The translations under genes and the position numbers were made by a program. Below, piece after piece: positions 36,601-48,457 of a stretch of DNA of 64,000 nucleotides (within the stretch, counting starts at the first letter, position 1; every line of letters starts with the position of its first letter). The DNA is from Cricetomys ansorgei (taxonomy: Eukaryota > Chordata > Mammalia > Rodentia > Nesomyidae). Under the pieces are notes generated by a model. It was not told where the DNA came from. It searched no databases and saw only the letters and a list, made by a program, of their open reading frames with translations. The stretch is from the NCBI GenBank assembly GCA_026225945.1, contig JAMJFZ010001769.1, forward strand, positions 1 through 64,000, written 5' to 3'.

Positions 36601-38074
36601 CAAGCATTCACCCAGGAATAAGAAATTTAAATTTACAAATAATATAGGAACTTCTCTCACTGTGTTTCCTCATAGAACTTGAAGTTTGTTGGCTTATTGG
36701 TCTATTGTTCCATGTGAGCTACTATTCACCTGGTCTTTATTTCACTTTTTAAGCACAAAGTAACTATGCTGACTATCTGGAGATGATTTCAAGAGTAAAA
36801 GACACTTGCCTAAGAAAGCTCACAGATGGAGTGGATATTTTAACACAGTAGTAGCATCAAGGGAAGGAGGATGTGGTAACGGATCTAAGGAACAAGTATA
36901 GAGATGATTGCTACATTATAGCCTACTTCCTTCTTTTTAGTCCCCGTGGATTGTTAAGAGCCATCATCTCCGTGTCTGTTCTACATGGAGGAGGGGGTTC
37001 TATGGAGAAACTGTGGAGCCACCAGCCTGTAGGGAAATAAATGCTTTCAATCCATGCTGCACTATTATTTTTGACCTATGATTAGAAATAACCATCTGGG
37101 CAATCAAAGTTTTGCATTAACATGTGTTCCTGGCCAAGTCCACATTCAGCATCTCAGTACCATTTAATTTGAGTGCCAAGACAGAAGTAGGCACTGACAG
37201 GCAATAGTTATGGGACATTCATCCATTGCACCCATGTCAGTGGTAATAATACTGTAATTCTATCTAAAACATGGTCCTTTACTATGTTTTGACAGGCATG
37301 TTGTTACTACATCTGTATTATTGGAAATGCACAAACTAGACATGGACATTGAGATATGCATATTCTTGTGGTTTAATGGTTGTATGTATTTTTAAGAAAA
37401 TTCAGCAGTCAGTCATCCATATTTGTGAAGTAAATCTACTAGGATAAGCAATGATGTAGAAAAGAATGAAAAAAGTTGGAAGAACACTGTAAGAGAGATT
37501 CTTGTGTTTTCAATAACCTGGCTTTGTGTTTATTTCGAATGACTATAGGGATCAGAGAATGTCTAACATAAATTCTAGGTCCTTCGTCTAGAATTCCAAC
37601 ATTCTCAACAAATAAGTATACTGTTGCAGACACATGTCCTGGATTAGCGCTTATAAACAAAACTCTGGAGTAAAGTTTACTTTGAATACAACTCTAGTTT
37701 TGGCTATTTAAATATTCTGCAGTCTAGAAGGAGATGCTGAATCTCTTTTGTCTCCATTATTCTCAACCACAAAATTTAAATAGTGATTTATTTTATAGAG
37801 TTGCTGTATGACTAAATGTGGTAAGGCACATAGGGTATTTTATAAAAACCACAATAAAAACAATTATTCCAAAATGTGAGCTGCTATGGTTATAGTCATG
37901 AAAGTAGTAAAACCTGAGAAGAATAAGTTGGAAAAGCCTTAATCCCTTGTATTTACTATTTAGTTTGAAAGTTGGCAGTTGGATAGAATCTCCTGCTAAA
38001 AAAAAGTAACGCTGTACATTGCTTTTCACAGTTAAAAATTGTGTATGTGCTTTAAACCAATGATTTTCTATTAT
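36601..38074. other. unassigned interval, no gene seen
   Basis: No coding potential or recognisable repeat noted. Confidence 0.4.
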
Positions 38075-38250
38075 TTATTTATTATGTGTGTTTGTGCTTA
38101 TGTGTGTTTATGTGTACCAGGAGCATGCAAGGATAGAAAGGGACACTGAAGTTGCAGATAGCTGTCAGTCTCTATACAGACGCTAGGAACCACACCCTCT
38201 GCAACAGCAGCAAGTGCATGTAACCACTGATATATCTCTGTAGCTCTGGA
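38075..38250 (-). mobile_element. B2/B3 SINE relic
   Basis: Antisense text TTATTTATTATGTGTGTTTG, CCAGGAGCATGCAAGG, GACGCTAGGAACCACACCCT, CTGCAACAGCAGCAAGTGCA and TAACCACTGATATATCTCTG corresponds to the SINE tail-to-head order. The A box end is degraded. Confidence 0.6.
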
Positions 38251-38369
38251 ATTTCTCTTAGTTTGGATAAATTTCACACATGAATTCAATCTTTTGATGA
38301 AGAAATATCTACATTTATCAAATCAGTTTGCTGGTTAAGAAGTTGTGCTGCACGTATGTGTGTCTGTGT

Positions 38370-38374
<5 letters not shown>

Positions 38375-38406
<32 letters not shown>
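38375..38406 (+). repeat. (TG)n microsatellite
   Basis: TG repeats ending exactly where the 5' MaLR LTR appears to begin. Confidence 0.9.
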
Positions 38407-38407
<1 letters not shown>

Positions 38408-38797
38408 TTGTTGGAATCTTGAAGGCCAACTAATTTGATACATGAAACACCTAACAACATTTAATACTGGTGGTGCTTTAGTAGAGAAATGTCCCATAGA
38501 TTCATGTATATGTACAATTGGCCCCTTGTTAGTGGCATTCTTTAAAAATATGGCTGTTGAAATATCTCATTGTGGTTGGGCTTTGAGATTAATACCCCAT
38601 ATTACCAATTCACTCTCTGTAGTTCATGTGGTTGAAGATAAGATCTCTCAGTTTCCTTACTGCTTCCATGTGCTACTTGTATCATGCCCAACATGCTCTG
38701 ATGGACTCTTACCCTCCTGTAACTATAAGCAAACTAAACTCATCCATCTATGAGTAGTCTTGGTGATGTTGTTATTTTATAAGAAATGTAACTAAAT
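38405..38797 (+). repeat. 5' LTR of the MaLR element
   Basis: From TGATTGTTGGAATC to TGTAACTAA; a MaLR LTR by layout. Its left edge blurs into the adjacent TG array. Confidence 0.6.
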
Positions 38798-40110
38798 ATG
38801 GTACCAGAGAGCAACCTCTCGTGGTGAATAAACTGACCATGGTTTTTGGAAGGATTGTAGAACACTTTGGAACACTGTACAAGAAAATAATCGAACGTGT
38901 TGGCAAGAATATAAAGAACGGTCATAATGCAGGACTGAAAGACAGTAAATCTGAGAGTGACACATACTGTCGAGGCACAGCTCAAGAGGTTTCACAAGAA
39001 CAATATTAGCCACTGGGCTATAGGCCATTTGTGTGATACGTTTATCAAAAATCTGGCTGACTTCTGCTTGTGTCTTAAGAACTGCCTGAGCATAAATTTA
39101 AAAGTGAAGGGCTACTGTAGGAAGAAATTTCAAGACGAACTAACACTGAATCTGTAGCATGATTGTTACTAATGATACTTATGCACATCCACAATGAAAA
39201 ATAGCAAAATGGGGCAGAACAAAATACAAAATGCATAGTTTGGAGAGAAAGTGGGTACTAGGAAGCTTAATGTTGCAACCAAGCATAATGTTGCTGCAAG
39301 AGAGCCTATAATCATTAAGGGTCTTAATGCCATCAGGGGGAGGCCTGATGTACAATAGAAAAATAAGTAAGGTACCTGGAAGGCAAAACTCTGACCAGCT
39401 AGGCCTCCTACTTGTAAAAGAGAGCCTAAGGAATCTGCAAATGTGATTCAAGGAAGCCAGAGTCCATCCCAAGCATCTCAAACTGGCAGCTGAATGTGGC
39501 AACATTGTTTATGTGGTGATGGTTTTAGAAGCATGGAGGGCACAAGATTGAAGGTGTCATGGATTCTTCCTTTGAGGAGTCTCTTCATGAAGATCCTTAG
39601 AGGGCAAAAGACTTTAGAGGCCTTTGTGTGATGCTATGCAAGGGAGGCTTCATTGCAGGAGAAAACCCAAAGTGTTGTTAATGCCAGAACTTTGAGATAT
39701 CTGCCAAAAAGAGCTATTCACATAGAGTTGAATCAGCCTAAGAGAGATAGATATGTTGCAGAAAGCAAGTTTGGAGAGGCAGAACTATCTAAGTCCTTTG
39801 AAATTAAACTGCTAGACATGAAATTTCAGGATTTGGTGTTGGTTCTATGGAATCTCAGTCTTGCTTTGATCTAGTATTTTCTCACTATGTTCTCTTTCCT
39901 CTCACTTGGAATGGGAATGTATACTCCTTACCATCATAAGTCAGAACTATGAAATTTGCTTATTGATCTTAAAAAGGATTACAGTTAAGAGATTGCCTTG
40001 AATCTCAGAATAGACATTGAACGTTCTAATAATGTTGGTCTCAAAAAAGACTATGGGGACTCTTAAAGTTTAGGTAGACATATTTTACATTATGATGTAA
40101 TGAAACAGAA

Positions 40111-40483
40111 TGTGGTGGGTTACATGAGATGTGTTTAGATAGGTTCAAGGATTCAAACATTTGCTTCCCAATTCAATGGCATTCAATCTCAATGGTATTT
40201 TTGAGATGTTGGTATGGTTTTGATGAGAGAGGCATATCACTAAGGGTTTAAGTGTTCATAGCTTTGCTCTATTTCTAGTTTGCTACCTCTGCTTCTTGTT
40301 TGCAGACAAAGATCTGATCTCTCAGCTTCCTTCTTCTGCCATATGCCTGCCACTTGCTGCCATATCTCCCTGCCATGATGGACATTTTCTTCTAATACCA
40401 TAAGACAAAACGAGCTTTCTTGATATTTTGCCCTGATTTTGATTTTGACATTTCTTCACAGCAATAGGAAATTAACTAATACA
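40111..40483 (+). repeat. 3' LTR of the MaLR element
   Basis: Begins TGTGGTGGGTTACATGAGAT and ends AACTAATACA, with TTCTTCACAGCAATAGG just before the end, a common MaLR terminal block. Confidence 0.65.
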
Positions 40484-40555
40484 AACATGGAAGGTAAAAT
40501 AAATACCCCAAGTTATCCTCTGATCGCTACACATGTACCATGCCATGCACATGAA

Positions 40556-40559
40556 CACA

Positions 40560-40602
<43 letters not shown>
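40556..40602 (+). repeat. (CA)n microsatellite
   Basis: About 46 bp of CA. Confidence 0.95.
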
Positions 40603-40606
<4 letters not shown>

Positions 40607-40694
40607 ATAAATGCAACATTAGAAAAATGGGTTCATGAATGTTAGGAATCTTAGAATAACTAGCCCAAACCTTATTACATTATTAAAAAAGAAC

Positions 40695-40875
40695 AAATTT
40701 TATTTATTCACATTGTAGCTTATAGGAGTTGGGGCATGTGCTCTGGTGTTTGTGTGGAGGTCAGAGGAAAACTTATAGAAGCTCATTTTTCATGTGTGTT
40801 TGGGTGATCAAACTCAGATCTTTGAGCTTACACAGGAAGCCATTTTACCCACTGATCCATCTTCCTGACACTCTT
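40695..40875 (-). mobile_element. B3-type SINE relic
   Basis: Antisense landmarks GTGTGGAGGTCAGAGGAAAA, GATCAAACTCAGATCTTTGA and CACTGATCCATCTTCCTGAC run from tail to head of a B2/B3 SINE. The ACACAGGAAGCCATTTTACC segment corresponds to the A-box side. Confidence 0.7.
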
Positions 40876-41482
40876 AATTCCTTCCTAGTCCAGTGTTTCC
40901 AAAATTAGAATGAGAAATCTCAAGAGTTCTGGAAATTTCAACTCAATCTGCAATCTCATGACCTCTTAGCTAAAGGTTTTCCTGCTCAGAGGTCCCATCT
41001 CTTTACCCAGCAAAATCCTACAGACAATCACTGCGAACTGTGTTTTAAAGACTGTATATATATTGGATATCCAAGATCAAAACTTCACTTTCCAAATGAG
41101 TAAGGCACAAAATGTTCCCATTGTTTTAAATGCTAGAAAAATACCTGGAAAACCCACTCAGCATTACTGGTGACGACTGGTATATTTATATACACATCTT
41201 TCTTTAGAAATGTGTTTCAAGGAGGATGTAAAACAATGGATGCATGGATAAGGTGATGAAAGAATAGTAGATGTTCAGTGGCAAAGGGACAAAAGCATTT
41301 GTTAAGATCCCGAGGTAAAATAAATCTTGATATGTTTAGAGAATAACAATTTCTCCATTCTTGTAGAAGTGAACAGAGTTCATTGGTGAAGAGATCAGAT
41401 TCCATTATCACATGGTGCAAGTTCAAACAAGCTCCATCACTGAGTTGTAGATATCATTAGGAAAATTGTTTAATTGTGCTTT

Positions 41483-41552
<70 letters not shown>

Positions 41553-43920
41553 TATATATGGAGAGAGAGAGGGACATTATAAAGATGTAGTTTTGGAACA
41601 TACTTGGTAAATGCTATTTTTTTGTATTAAATAGATGAATTAGTGCCAATACAGACAAGAGATATTAGAAAATTAAGTTACAACTACATCATATTGAATG
41701 GCTGTCTATGTATATTACCAAGTGAGAGCCTCCTGTGTCTTCTTGGTGGGGTTTGTGGCTGAAAAGATATCAGGTACATTCATAGCAACATGACTAGTGA
41801 AGCAGAAAAAGAAATTGGGATACATTCTTTTTATGGAAATAATTCCCCAATGTTTTTCCCTAGGAGACTGGGTAAATTGTGACCACAGAAACCATAGACA
41901 ATATCTAAGGAATCTGTGTGAGTCAATGAAAAATAAGATGCTTCTAAGTTGGCTCTTTACTATTGGTAGCCCATAAATCTGCTCATGATGTTCTCTGAAT
42001 TCTTAGAGAAAGCAGTATCTAAAAGAAAGTCTTGTGTCATCCGATAGACGCTGAGTGCTAGCCTCAAGTGCAAATTCACCAATACCCAGACAATTTAAAT
42101 GACATTAATAGTAGCATCCTTTTGAATTTACTATCATGACTCTGACATGTTATTTTTGTTTGGCGTTTCATGGGAATTCTATTTCTATCCAGCCCAGATA
42201 GCAAAGGTAACAACATGCCATAGAAATGGTTTCATACAAGTGCAGCTTGGTGAACCAATGAGTTCATTCTTTTTCCTCAAGAGCATGAGAATTGTTAAGT
42301 CAAGCAGTTGCTCCGTTGGTAAACCCAACCCAGCATGGGTCATGATTCAAAATGGGTTGATCCCTGAAATTTGTTGTGCAACTTATAGGCAGTCACATCG
42401 CTGAATAGTCTCCAAAAACCCAGAAATTATTTAAATTGCTGATAAAACTTAGGTAGGGGCCTCCAGAGTCTTAGTTTCCTTAGCTTCTTCAGTCATAAAT
42501 GTTTCTTAGGCATTTCAAGAGCACTGTGAGCTTCCCTGTTTTTCCCAGGAGGGAATGTTTCACTATGGAGGAAACAGCTATTGGACATTATTCCATGTTG
42601 TAGGCCAGGAAAAATCATTAATAAGTTATTCTATGTATTTACATTTTTGTAAGTGTAAAGCTCAGTATGTATGTTATATGTGACACAGCTCAAGCCACCT
42701 TTCAAGTACTCCATGGCATTGAATGGGTCAGGAACTATTATATAGCAAAGTGAAGTTCTGAAACATGTTAATGAAGAGAATTTACATACTTAGCAATTAT
42801 TAGTTGGGAAGTCCCAGGCATTGTGATAGTAACTGAAAATTTACTAGTGAGCAACACTATCTCCTTAAGCTTATGTGGTATTGGGCAAAAAGATTTCTAC
42901 CAGCATTTACAGTATTTTTTATATAAATAGGCTGCTCCTGTGTGAAGCTGCCCTACCCCTGGGGCTCAGTACTTAGTCCCCTTTAACCCCTCTGTCCTTA
43001 ACTTTGTATAATACAAAGTATCAATGTCAAAGTGAAGTCCAGGAATAGAATACAATCTTTTACATACAAATAAAAGAAAATAGGTTTAAAAGTGCTATAA
43101 TAGATCAAATTTATAGAAGAGGGCTTGGGCTTTTCAAAGGTCAGAAAAATCCCCAATTTTATGACCAAGCTGAGACCTGAAAAGTGACCAAAAAGAAAAC
43201 CAATAATGAGGTCAGAGTATATTTCAGGTAGAGTAGAATCTCACTGAGAACACAACACCATTGGTCTCAGCATCAGTTACAGACATAAGAGAAGTTTATA
43301 TAAGGATGAGGAAAGAGGGAGGTACACAAGGTTGGGGACTGAGGGCTTCTCTCCAGCATGGCCTTAATGGGAGGGGGAAAGACATAGAGCTCTGTCTACT
43401 GATGATATCAGTTGTGGATGGCGAGGGCTTTGGAAGAGTCAGAAATATAGGGTAAATAATAGAAATGAATACAGCCAAATAAGGCAAACAATGAGAGAAA
43501 GAATTTACTTTGTAAAGGGGCCAAGGATGTGTCAAGTGCAGTGGGAAGTCACTAGGAAAGAAAAGCTGAAAAGGCTGTAAAGCATCTGTGACATCTGTTA
43601 ATGAAGACAGCATGAAGAGCTGAGTGAGCTCAGTGGTAAGAAAAGGGTGGAAATGCAGTTGTGGTGGAAGAGCAAATGGAGCATGTAGAAGAGAGGGCGT
43701 TTTACAAGAAGCTAACTGCTGGGAAATGCAGGCAATATCCACGTAGGAAGAAACTGTGGGAGCTGCTTGCTGTTGAATTTTGTTTTTGTTTTGTTTTTAA
43801 TTCTGCAAACCTGTTCATGTCTACAGTCTACATTTATTACTGTGTCTTCAGTGTTTTACACCAAGGATAAGTCATCTTCAGAAAATGAATAGAACTAGTA
43901 CTTCTGAAATGGACACAAGG
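40876..43920. other. unassigned interval with a (TC)n array
   Basis: No gene recognised. The longest frame overlapping its 3' part (minus, 43296-43742, 148 codons) is a purine-rich strand read backwards, with no domain character. The (TC)n/palindrome at 41485-41573 is listed separately. Confidence 0.4.
41485..41573 (+). repeat. (TC)n array ending in a palindrome
   Basis: About 64 bp of TC, then CCATATATATATGG and GAGAGAGAGAGGG. Positions 41538-41571 form a perfect 34-bp palindrome centred on the TA core, so the TC array can pair with the short GA array. Confidence 0.95.
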
Positions 43921-44005
43921 ATGACATGTAGTTCAGTGGTAGTATGTACATGTCTAGACTGTGCAAGACCCTGGGTTCAATCCTTACTACTGCAAAAGCA
44001 AAAAC
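43921..44005 (+). mobile_element. ID SINE relic
   Basis: GACATGTAGTTCAGTGGTAG (A box region), GACTGTGCAAGACCCTGGGT and TTCAATCCTTACTACTGCAA (B box region) are followed by an A-rich tail (AAAAGCAAAAACAAACAAAC). The order is the ID consensus, with moderate divergence. Confidence 0.8.
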
Positions 44006-44061
44006 AAACAAACAAAAAAACACAAAAAGCAAATAACACACACACACAAACCAGAGGACAC

Positions 44062-44427
44062 TGCAATGGTTTGAATGAAAATGCTCCCTCATAGATTTGA
44101 ATAGTAGGTCAGCAGGAAATTTCAGTATTTGAAAGGACTAGGAGGTATGGCCTTTTTAGAGGAAGTGTGTCACTGGGGGTGGGCTTTGAGGTTTCAAAAA
44201 GCCCATTGCATGCCCAGAGTCTCTTTCTTCCTGATGCCCACAGATCAGATGTAGAACTCTCAGCTACTTCGACTGCATTATCTGCCTCCATGCTACCATG
44301 CTCCCTGCCATGATGACAATGGACCAAACCCCTCAAGCTGTAAGTAAACCCCGATGAAATGCTTTCCTTTATAAGAGTTGCCATGGTCATGGTGTCTCTT
44401 CATATCAATAGAACACTGACTAAGACA
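44062..44427 (+). mobile_element. ORR1-type MaLR LTR
   Basis: TGCAATGGTTTGAATGAAAA opens the LTR. It continues with GGACTAGGAGGTATGGCCTT, AGGAAGTGTGTCACTGGGGG, TGGGCTTTGAGGTTTCAAAA, CATGCTCCCTGCCATGATGA and TTTATAAGAGTTGCCATGGT, and ends TGACTAAGACA. This is the classical ORR1 order at full LTR length (366 bp). An (AGAC)n run follows. It looks like a solo LTR. Confidence 0.85.
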
Positions 44428-44659
44428 GACAGACAGACACACATGTGCATTCATGCATGCACTCAGAGATGAGAGAGAAGATGTGAAAGAGAGAGAGAAA
44501 GAGAATGGTGAAAGAAGGTACAGTTGCTTATTTTTTTCTTAACTTACTGCTAAGGTTTACGGAATGGGGTTGTATCTATGTACATGAAACCCATCACTTT
44601 AAGATGGGTTTAACATCTATTCTTTTGTCTGCTTTTCTTTTCCAGCCCAGATATGAAGT

Positions 44660-44801
44660 TCTTAGAAAGGGTCTCACTCTGTATCCTGGGCAGGCCTGGA
44701 ATTTTCTGCATAAACCCAGTCAGATTTAACGATATCAGCAATCCTTCTGTTCCAGTGTGCCAAATGTTGGGATGAAAGGAATGTGCCACAGAGCCTGGCT
44801 A
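44660..44801 (-). mobile_element. old B1 SINE
   Basis: Antisense B1: AGGGTCTCACTCTGTATCCT, GGGCAGGCCTGGAATTTTCT, GATATCAGCAATCCTTCTG and AATGTTGGGATGAAAGGAAT, to GAGCCTGGCT at the head end. It is diverged. Confidence 0.7.
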
Positions 44802-47800
44802 AGTTCTTGGTTTTTAACTGGCCACCTCCTTCATGACATCTGTGCCAACAATGGATTTATTGTTGGATTATTATAAGAAGCAAATTTGCTTCTTTTTGGT
44901 GAGTACTGTCCCATTCTTCCCCAAATCAATGTATCCAGTTACTTCTCCCAGTGACCAATATGAAAAATTGAGGTGACTAGAGTGGTAGGAACATGTGTTA
45001 GGCTCTATGGCCCTGAACCCTGCGTGCCTCCACCATGCCACAAGTTTATAAGACATGATGGTAACACATATGAGATCATTGCTTATTGCAGTGATCGTGG
45101 TCAGAGTGAGCCCCCTGATTTTTTCCCGTTTTCATTCCCAGAGCCACAGGGCACTAAGGTTCTTATCAAGAAGCTCTTTCCCAGCTACTTATATTGGTCC
45201 CCTTTGTTATCATGTGGCTCTTACAACTATTTATCACCCTTTGTTCAGTGCCTAGTGGACAGAAATATCTTTCAAGCTGCAAAATCTTCTAATATTTCAT
45301 GTCCTTTCACCACTGTTATGGGATGGTCACAGGAAGCAGTACATTCTTCACTACCTAAGTTATAAGCCATATCAGGAATGTGTACACATGAATATGTGGG
45401 TGTCCCTTACTTGACATCTCTCTTCTCTGACCTTCAAAGTGTAATCACTCCACAAAGACACAGAATTACTTTGGGTCTTGACCATTGACATGGCCTCTGC
45501 TTTCCTGGATCATAGGTCTTTCTGGTTCACACAGGAACTTGGAAAAACAAAACTGGCAGGTGCTAAAGAGCCTATAAGAATTCTATGTGAGGTTCTAATA
45601 GGTCTGCACAGCCTTCTACACAAACACAATTAATCCACAAAGGATTCAATAAACAGCTGGAAAGCAGAAAGGAAGACTGGGGACAAAAGGAAAACAAGAA
45701 TGATCTAAATCCATCAGAAATGTCATTCAATCATATAGGCTGCAGTGGAATATTCCAAAAGACATCCAGATAACAACTGCTTGCCATACCTTTTCTGTTT
45801 ACTCCAACTTATGCTGTCTTTCTTTCCCTTTTCTCACACCCACCCCTCCCCTACACATTTTCGGTGTCAGCATTCCATCTAGATAAAGGACCAAAACTGT
45901 GAGCTTCAGGCAACATAAAAAGATCCTTCGTTTTATTTTGATTTGATTAAATAGGAAACACAGTTATAGAAAGCAAAGCATCATTTCAGTTTCACTACTC
46001 TCCAACTATTGGACTGCTTATGCATTTCATTCCGTACTCCTTCCGTTCAATTTTCTTTCTTGCAAGGCTGCTTCTTTATTCAGCTCTTCATTTCATGCAG
46101 AAGATATGACTGCTTGTTCTTAAATGTCTAGGAACTCGTTTGCTATGGAGGCAGTTGCAGAAGTAACCACAATATAATACATATAAATAACACTTCTAGG
46201 GAAGAGAGTCTTTCCACATTATCTACTTCCTAACTGAACTGGAATTTCCTAATGACTGGTGAAACAGGTATACGTACAGTGCATAAAGAAGATGAAATCA
46301 AAGGCTTATATGATAGAATCCAAAGCAATATGGAAATTGGTATTCACGGAATCATTCTGTGATTCTTGACTGTTATTTAGAACCTAAGGTCTTTACTAAA
46401 AGATTTCTTAATTTTTCTTCATACATAGAGGGATACTGACTTAACAGATATGCTTTAGGGAGGAGTGATATTAGACACAAACACCTGTGTAATTTCCAGA
46501 TGGATATGATATAACACTGAGACATATGTTTACTGTCTTCAAAACTGAGAGTTGATGGATCTCAGGACAAGCGCACAGACTCTCCGTCCTGTCCTGCATG
46601 GGGAGGACATGTTTATGGTTTTCATTAATCAAACCCTTGCCACAATGATGATGAATCTGACCCCTGGATGATTGCCTGTGTAAAGGAGAAATTGCTTCAG
46701 TGACCAAAGATGGAAGTTGTTATATTTGCTTTAGGAAAATGAGAAGTGAACGCACATATTTTAACTTGAAACCTGCATTGAAGAAAAAGCCCTGACAATG
46801 CAATAAGAGTCATAAATAGAGCAAGAAATTATTTCCAGGCCTGTCTCTCCAAAGAGAATGCATGAAAGGGGCTGGAAAATCATCCATTGTCGAGCTAAAC
46901 AAAGAAGCCTCATCCCTCATCCTTTCCTATTAAGTGAGAAAATAGAGTGCACCAACCAAAGAAATCAACAATCACCCTCCTCAGCAAGCTTAAGGAGCAT
47001 TTTCTGCAGTTCAGGTCACTGATAACAAACAAGAGGAAATTTCAAGAATTCCACCAAAGCTCATAGTGGTGTCCACAGCTAGTGAGGATAGAGACAGCAT
47101 GCAATTGGGAGAAGGCAGCTGTCTCAGAATAAGCTTGTCAGTGCCAATTGAAAACTACTCCATCATGCCACTTGCAAACACCTCATTATGAAAAGGGACT
47201 CTACTTTCAGATGGCTGGTATGAACAGGCACAATTCTTTATCTTTGTGAATTAATGCCTACTTGATATTTTGTTCAATACTTCAAAGATTGGGTTTTGTT
47301 CGAGAAGCAGAAATGGAGAAACCAAGAAATATATGAACTTGTGCAATGGAAATTCATGAAATATAAATTTAAAATAACAAGTGCTAAGCTGTAATATTTT
47401 TTGTGTCTGAATTATCCAATTTAGGTATTTGCATATATTAAAGTTACTGTCTGTCTTCCATATCACATTTGTGTTACATAAATCTGGTGCAAGGGGGACC
47501 CAGGGCATTAATAATATTATTTATACATTTATTTGCAAGATTTATCCAGCAGAGTCTCCAGATAGCTAACTGCCTTGTATCTGGTACATCATCCTTCTAA
47601 TATTTCACATTAAGCCCTTGGAAATAAGGAAGTCAATGGAGGGTTGTTTTTGCTATCCTGCACCCCCAGTATTTTGACTGTGTGGTTTGACAGAAGGACA
47701 TAAGTTTAATTTAATTAAATTCGATTAGGAAATAAAAGATTAAGGGATAAAGACATTCATATAGTTCTCGTTTACATTCTGAAGGGTGATAGTTCCTGTT

Positions 47801-48149
47801 TGTCAAGTAGCTAACATGATGTTAATATCAGATACAACAGCCTGCTAAGGCAGTGTCCTCTGCTGGAATTGGTGCTGATAGCATTTCAAGGTAGGAAATA
47901 AAATGTTTATAGGCTAGCATACAGAAAAAGCAAACAAGAAAAAGGACATACAAGGCTCATGCTTGGCTCTATGAGAAAGTCTTCTATCTCAGTTGCCTGC
48001 CTCATCAACTCCCAACTCTGCATACTTTTTCAGAAAATACCTCACAGCGTACTCATAGTACTATAGTCCCAACACTGCATTGCTCTACAGTGTCACAAAG
48101 TGGCTTTGAGATGAGAGTTTTGAGGCTCAGGGAGATGCCGCAGTATAGC
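44802..48149. other. unassigned, repeat-poor interval
   Basis: Over 3 kb without a clear interspersed repeat or gene. The 130-codon plus frame at 44973-45365 has no recognisable domain and overlaps another frame. Parts such as 46810-47110 and 47530-47650 are free of simple repeats and could be tested for cross-species conservation. Confidence 0.4.
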
Positions 48150-48457
48150 TTTATTAGTTAAGGTATTATGGCTGTGAAGAGATACCATGACCATGGCAAC
48201 TCTCATAAACGAAAGCATTTACCTGAAGCTGAATTACCATTCAGAGTTTAGTCCATTGTCAGCATGGTGGCAAGCATGAGGGCACGCACGAAGACTTGGT
48301 GCTGGAGACGAAGCCAAGAGTTCTACATCTGGATCAGCAGGCATCAGAGTGATACACTTCCTCCAACAAGACCACACCTAGTCTAACAAGGCCACACTTC
48401 TTAATAGTGCCATTACCTATGGGATTATGGGGGCCATTTTCATTCAAACCACCACAA
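48150..48457 (-). mobile_element. ORR1-type MaLR LTR
   Basis: Antisense ORR1: TTATTAGTTAAGGTATTATG, GGCTGTGAAGAGATACCATG, GTCCATTGTCAGCATGGTGG, AGTTCTACATCTGGATCAG, TACACTTCCTCCAACAAGAC, CATTACCTATGGGATTATGG and TTTTCATTCAAACCACCACA. It is the same family as the LTR at 44062-44427 but in the opposite orientation, and slightly shortened. Confidence 0.85.

Larger units (their letters stand above)
38405..40483 (+). mobile_element. ERVL-MaLR retrotransposon, near full length
   Basis: Two related LTR-like segments lie in the same orientation around a 1.3-kb interior. The 5' LTR (38405-38797) and 3' LTR (40111-40483) share the MaLR layout: a pyrimidine-rich GATCTCTCAGTTTCC/GATCTCTCAGCTTCC block, a GCCACTTGC/TGCTACTTG region, and the ends AAGAAATGTAACTAA and CAATAGGAAATTAACTAA. 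The interior opens with TGGTACCAGAGAGC and GACCATGGTTTTTGGAAGG-A, known MaLR internal landmarks. MaLR elements encode no active enzymes and were mobilised by ERVL. The copy is old, with many substitutions. Reading frames of up to 108 aa inside it are not significant. Confidence 0.7.

Noticed and set aside
43296..43742. 148-aa minus-strand reading frame, one of the longest outside the provirus and GATA array
   Set aside because: No recognisable domain or family; composition follows a purine-rich strand, and another plus frame overlaps it. Chance openness is likely.
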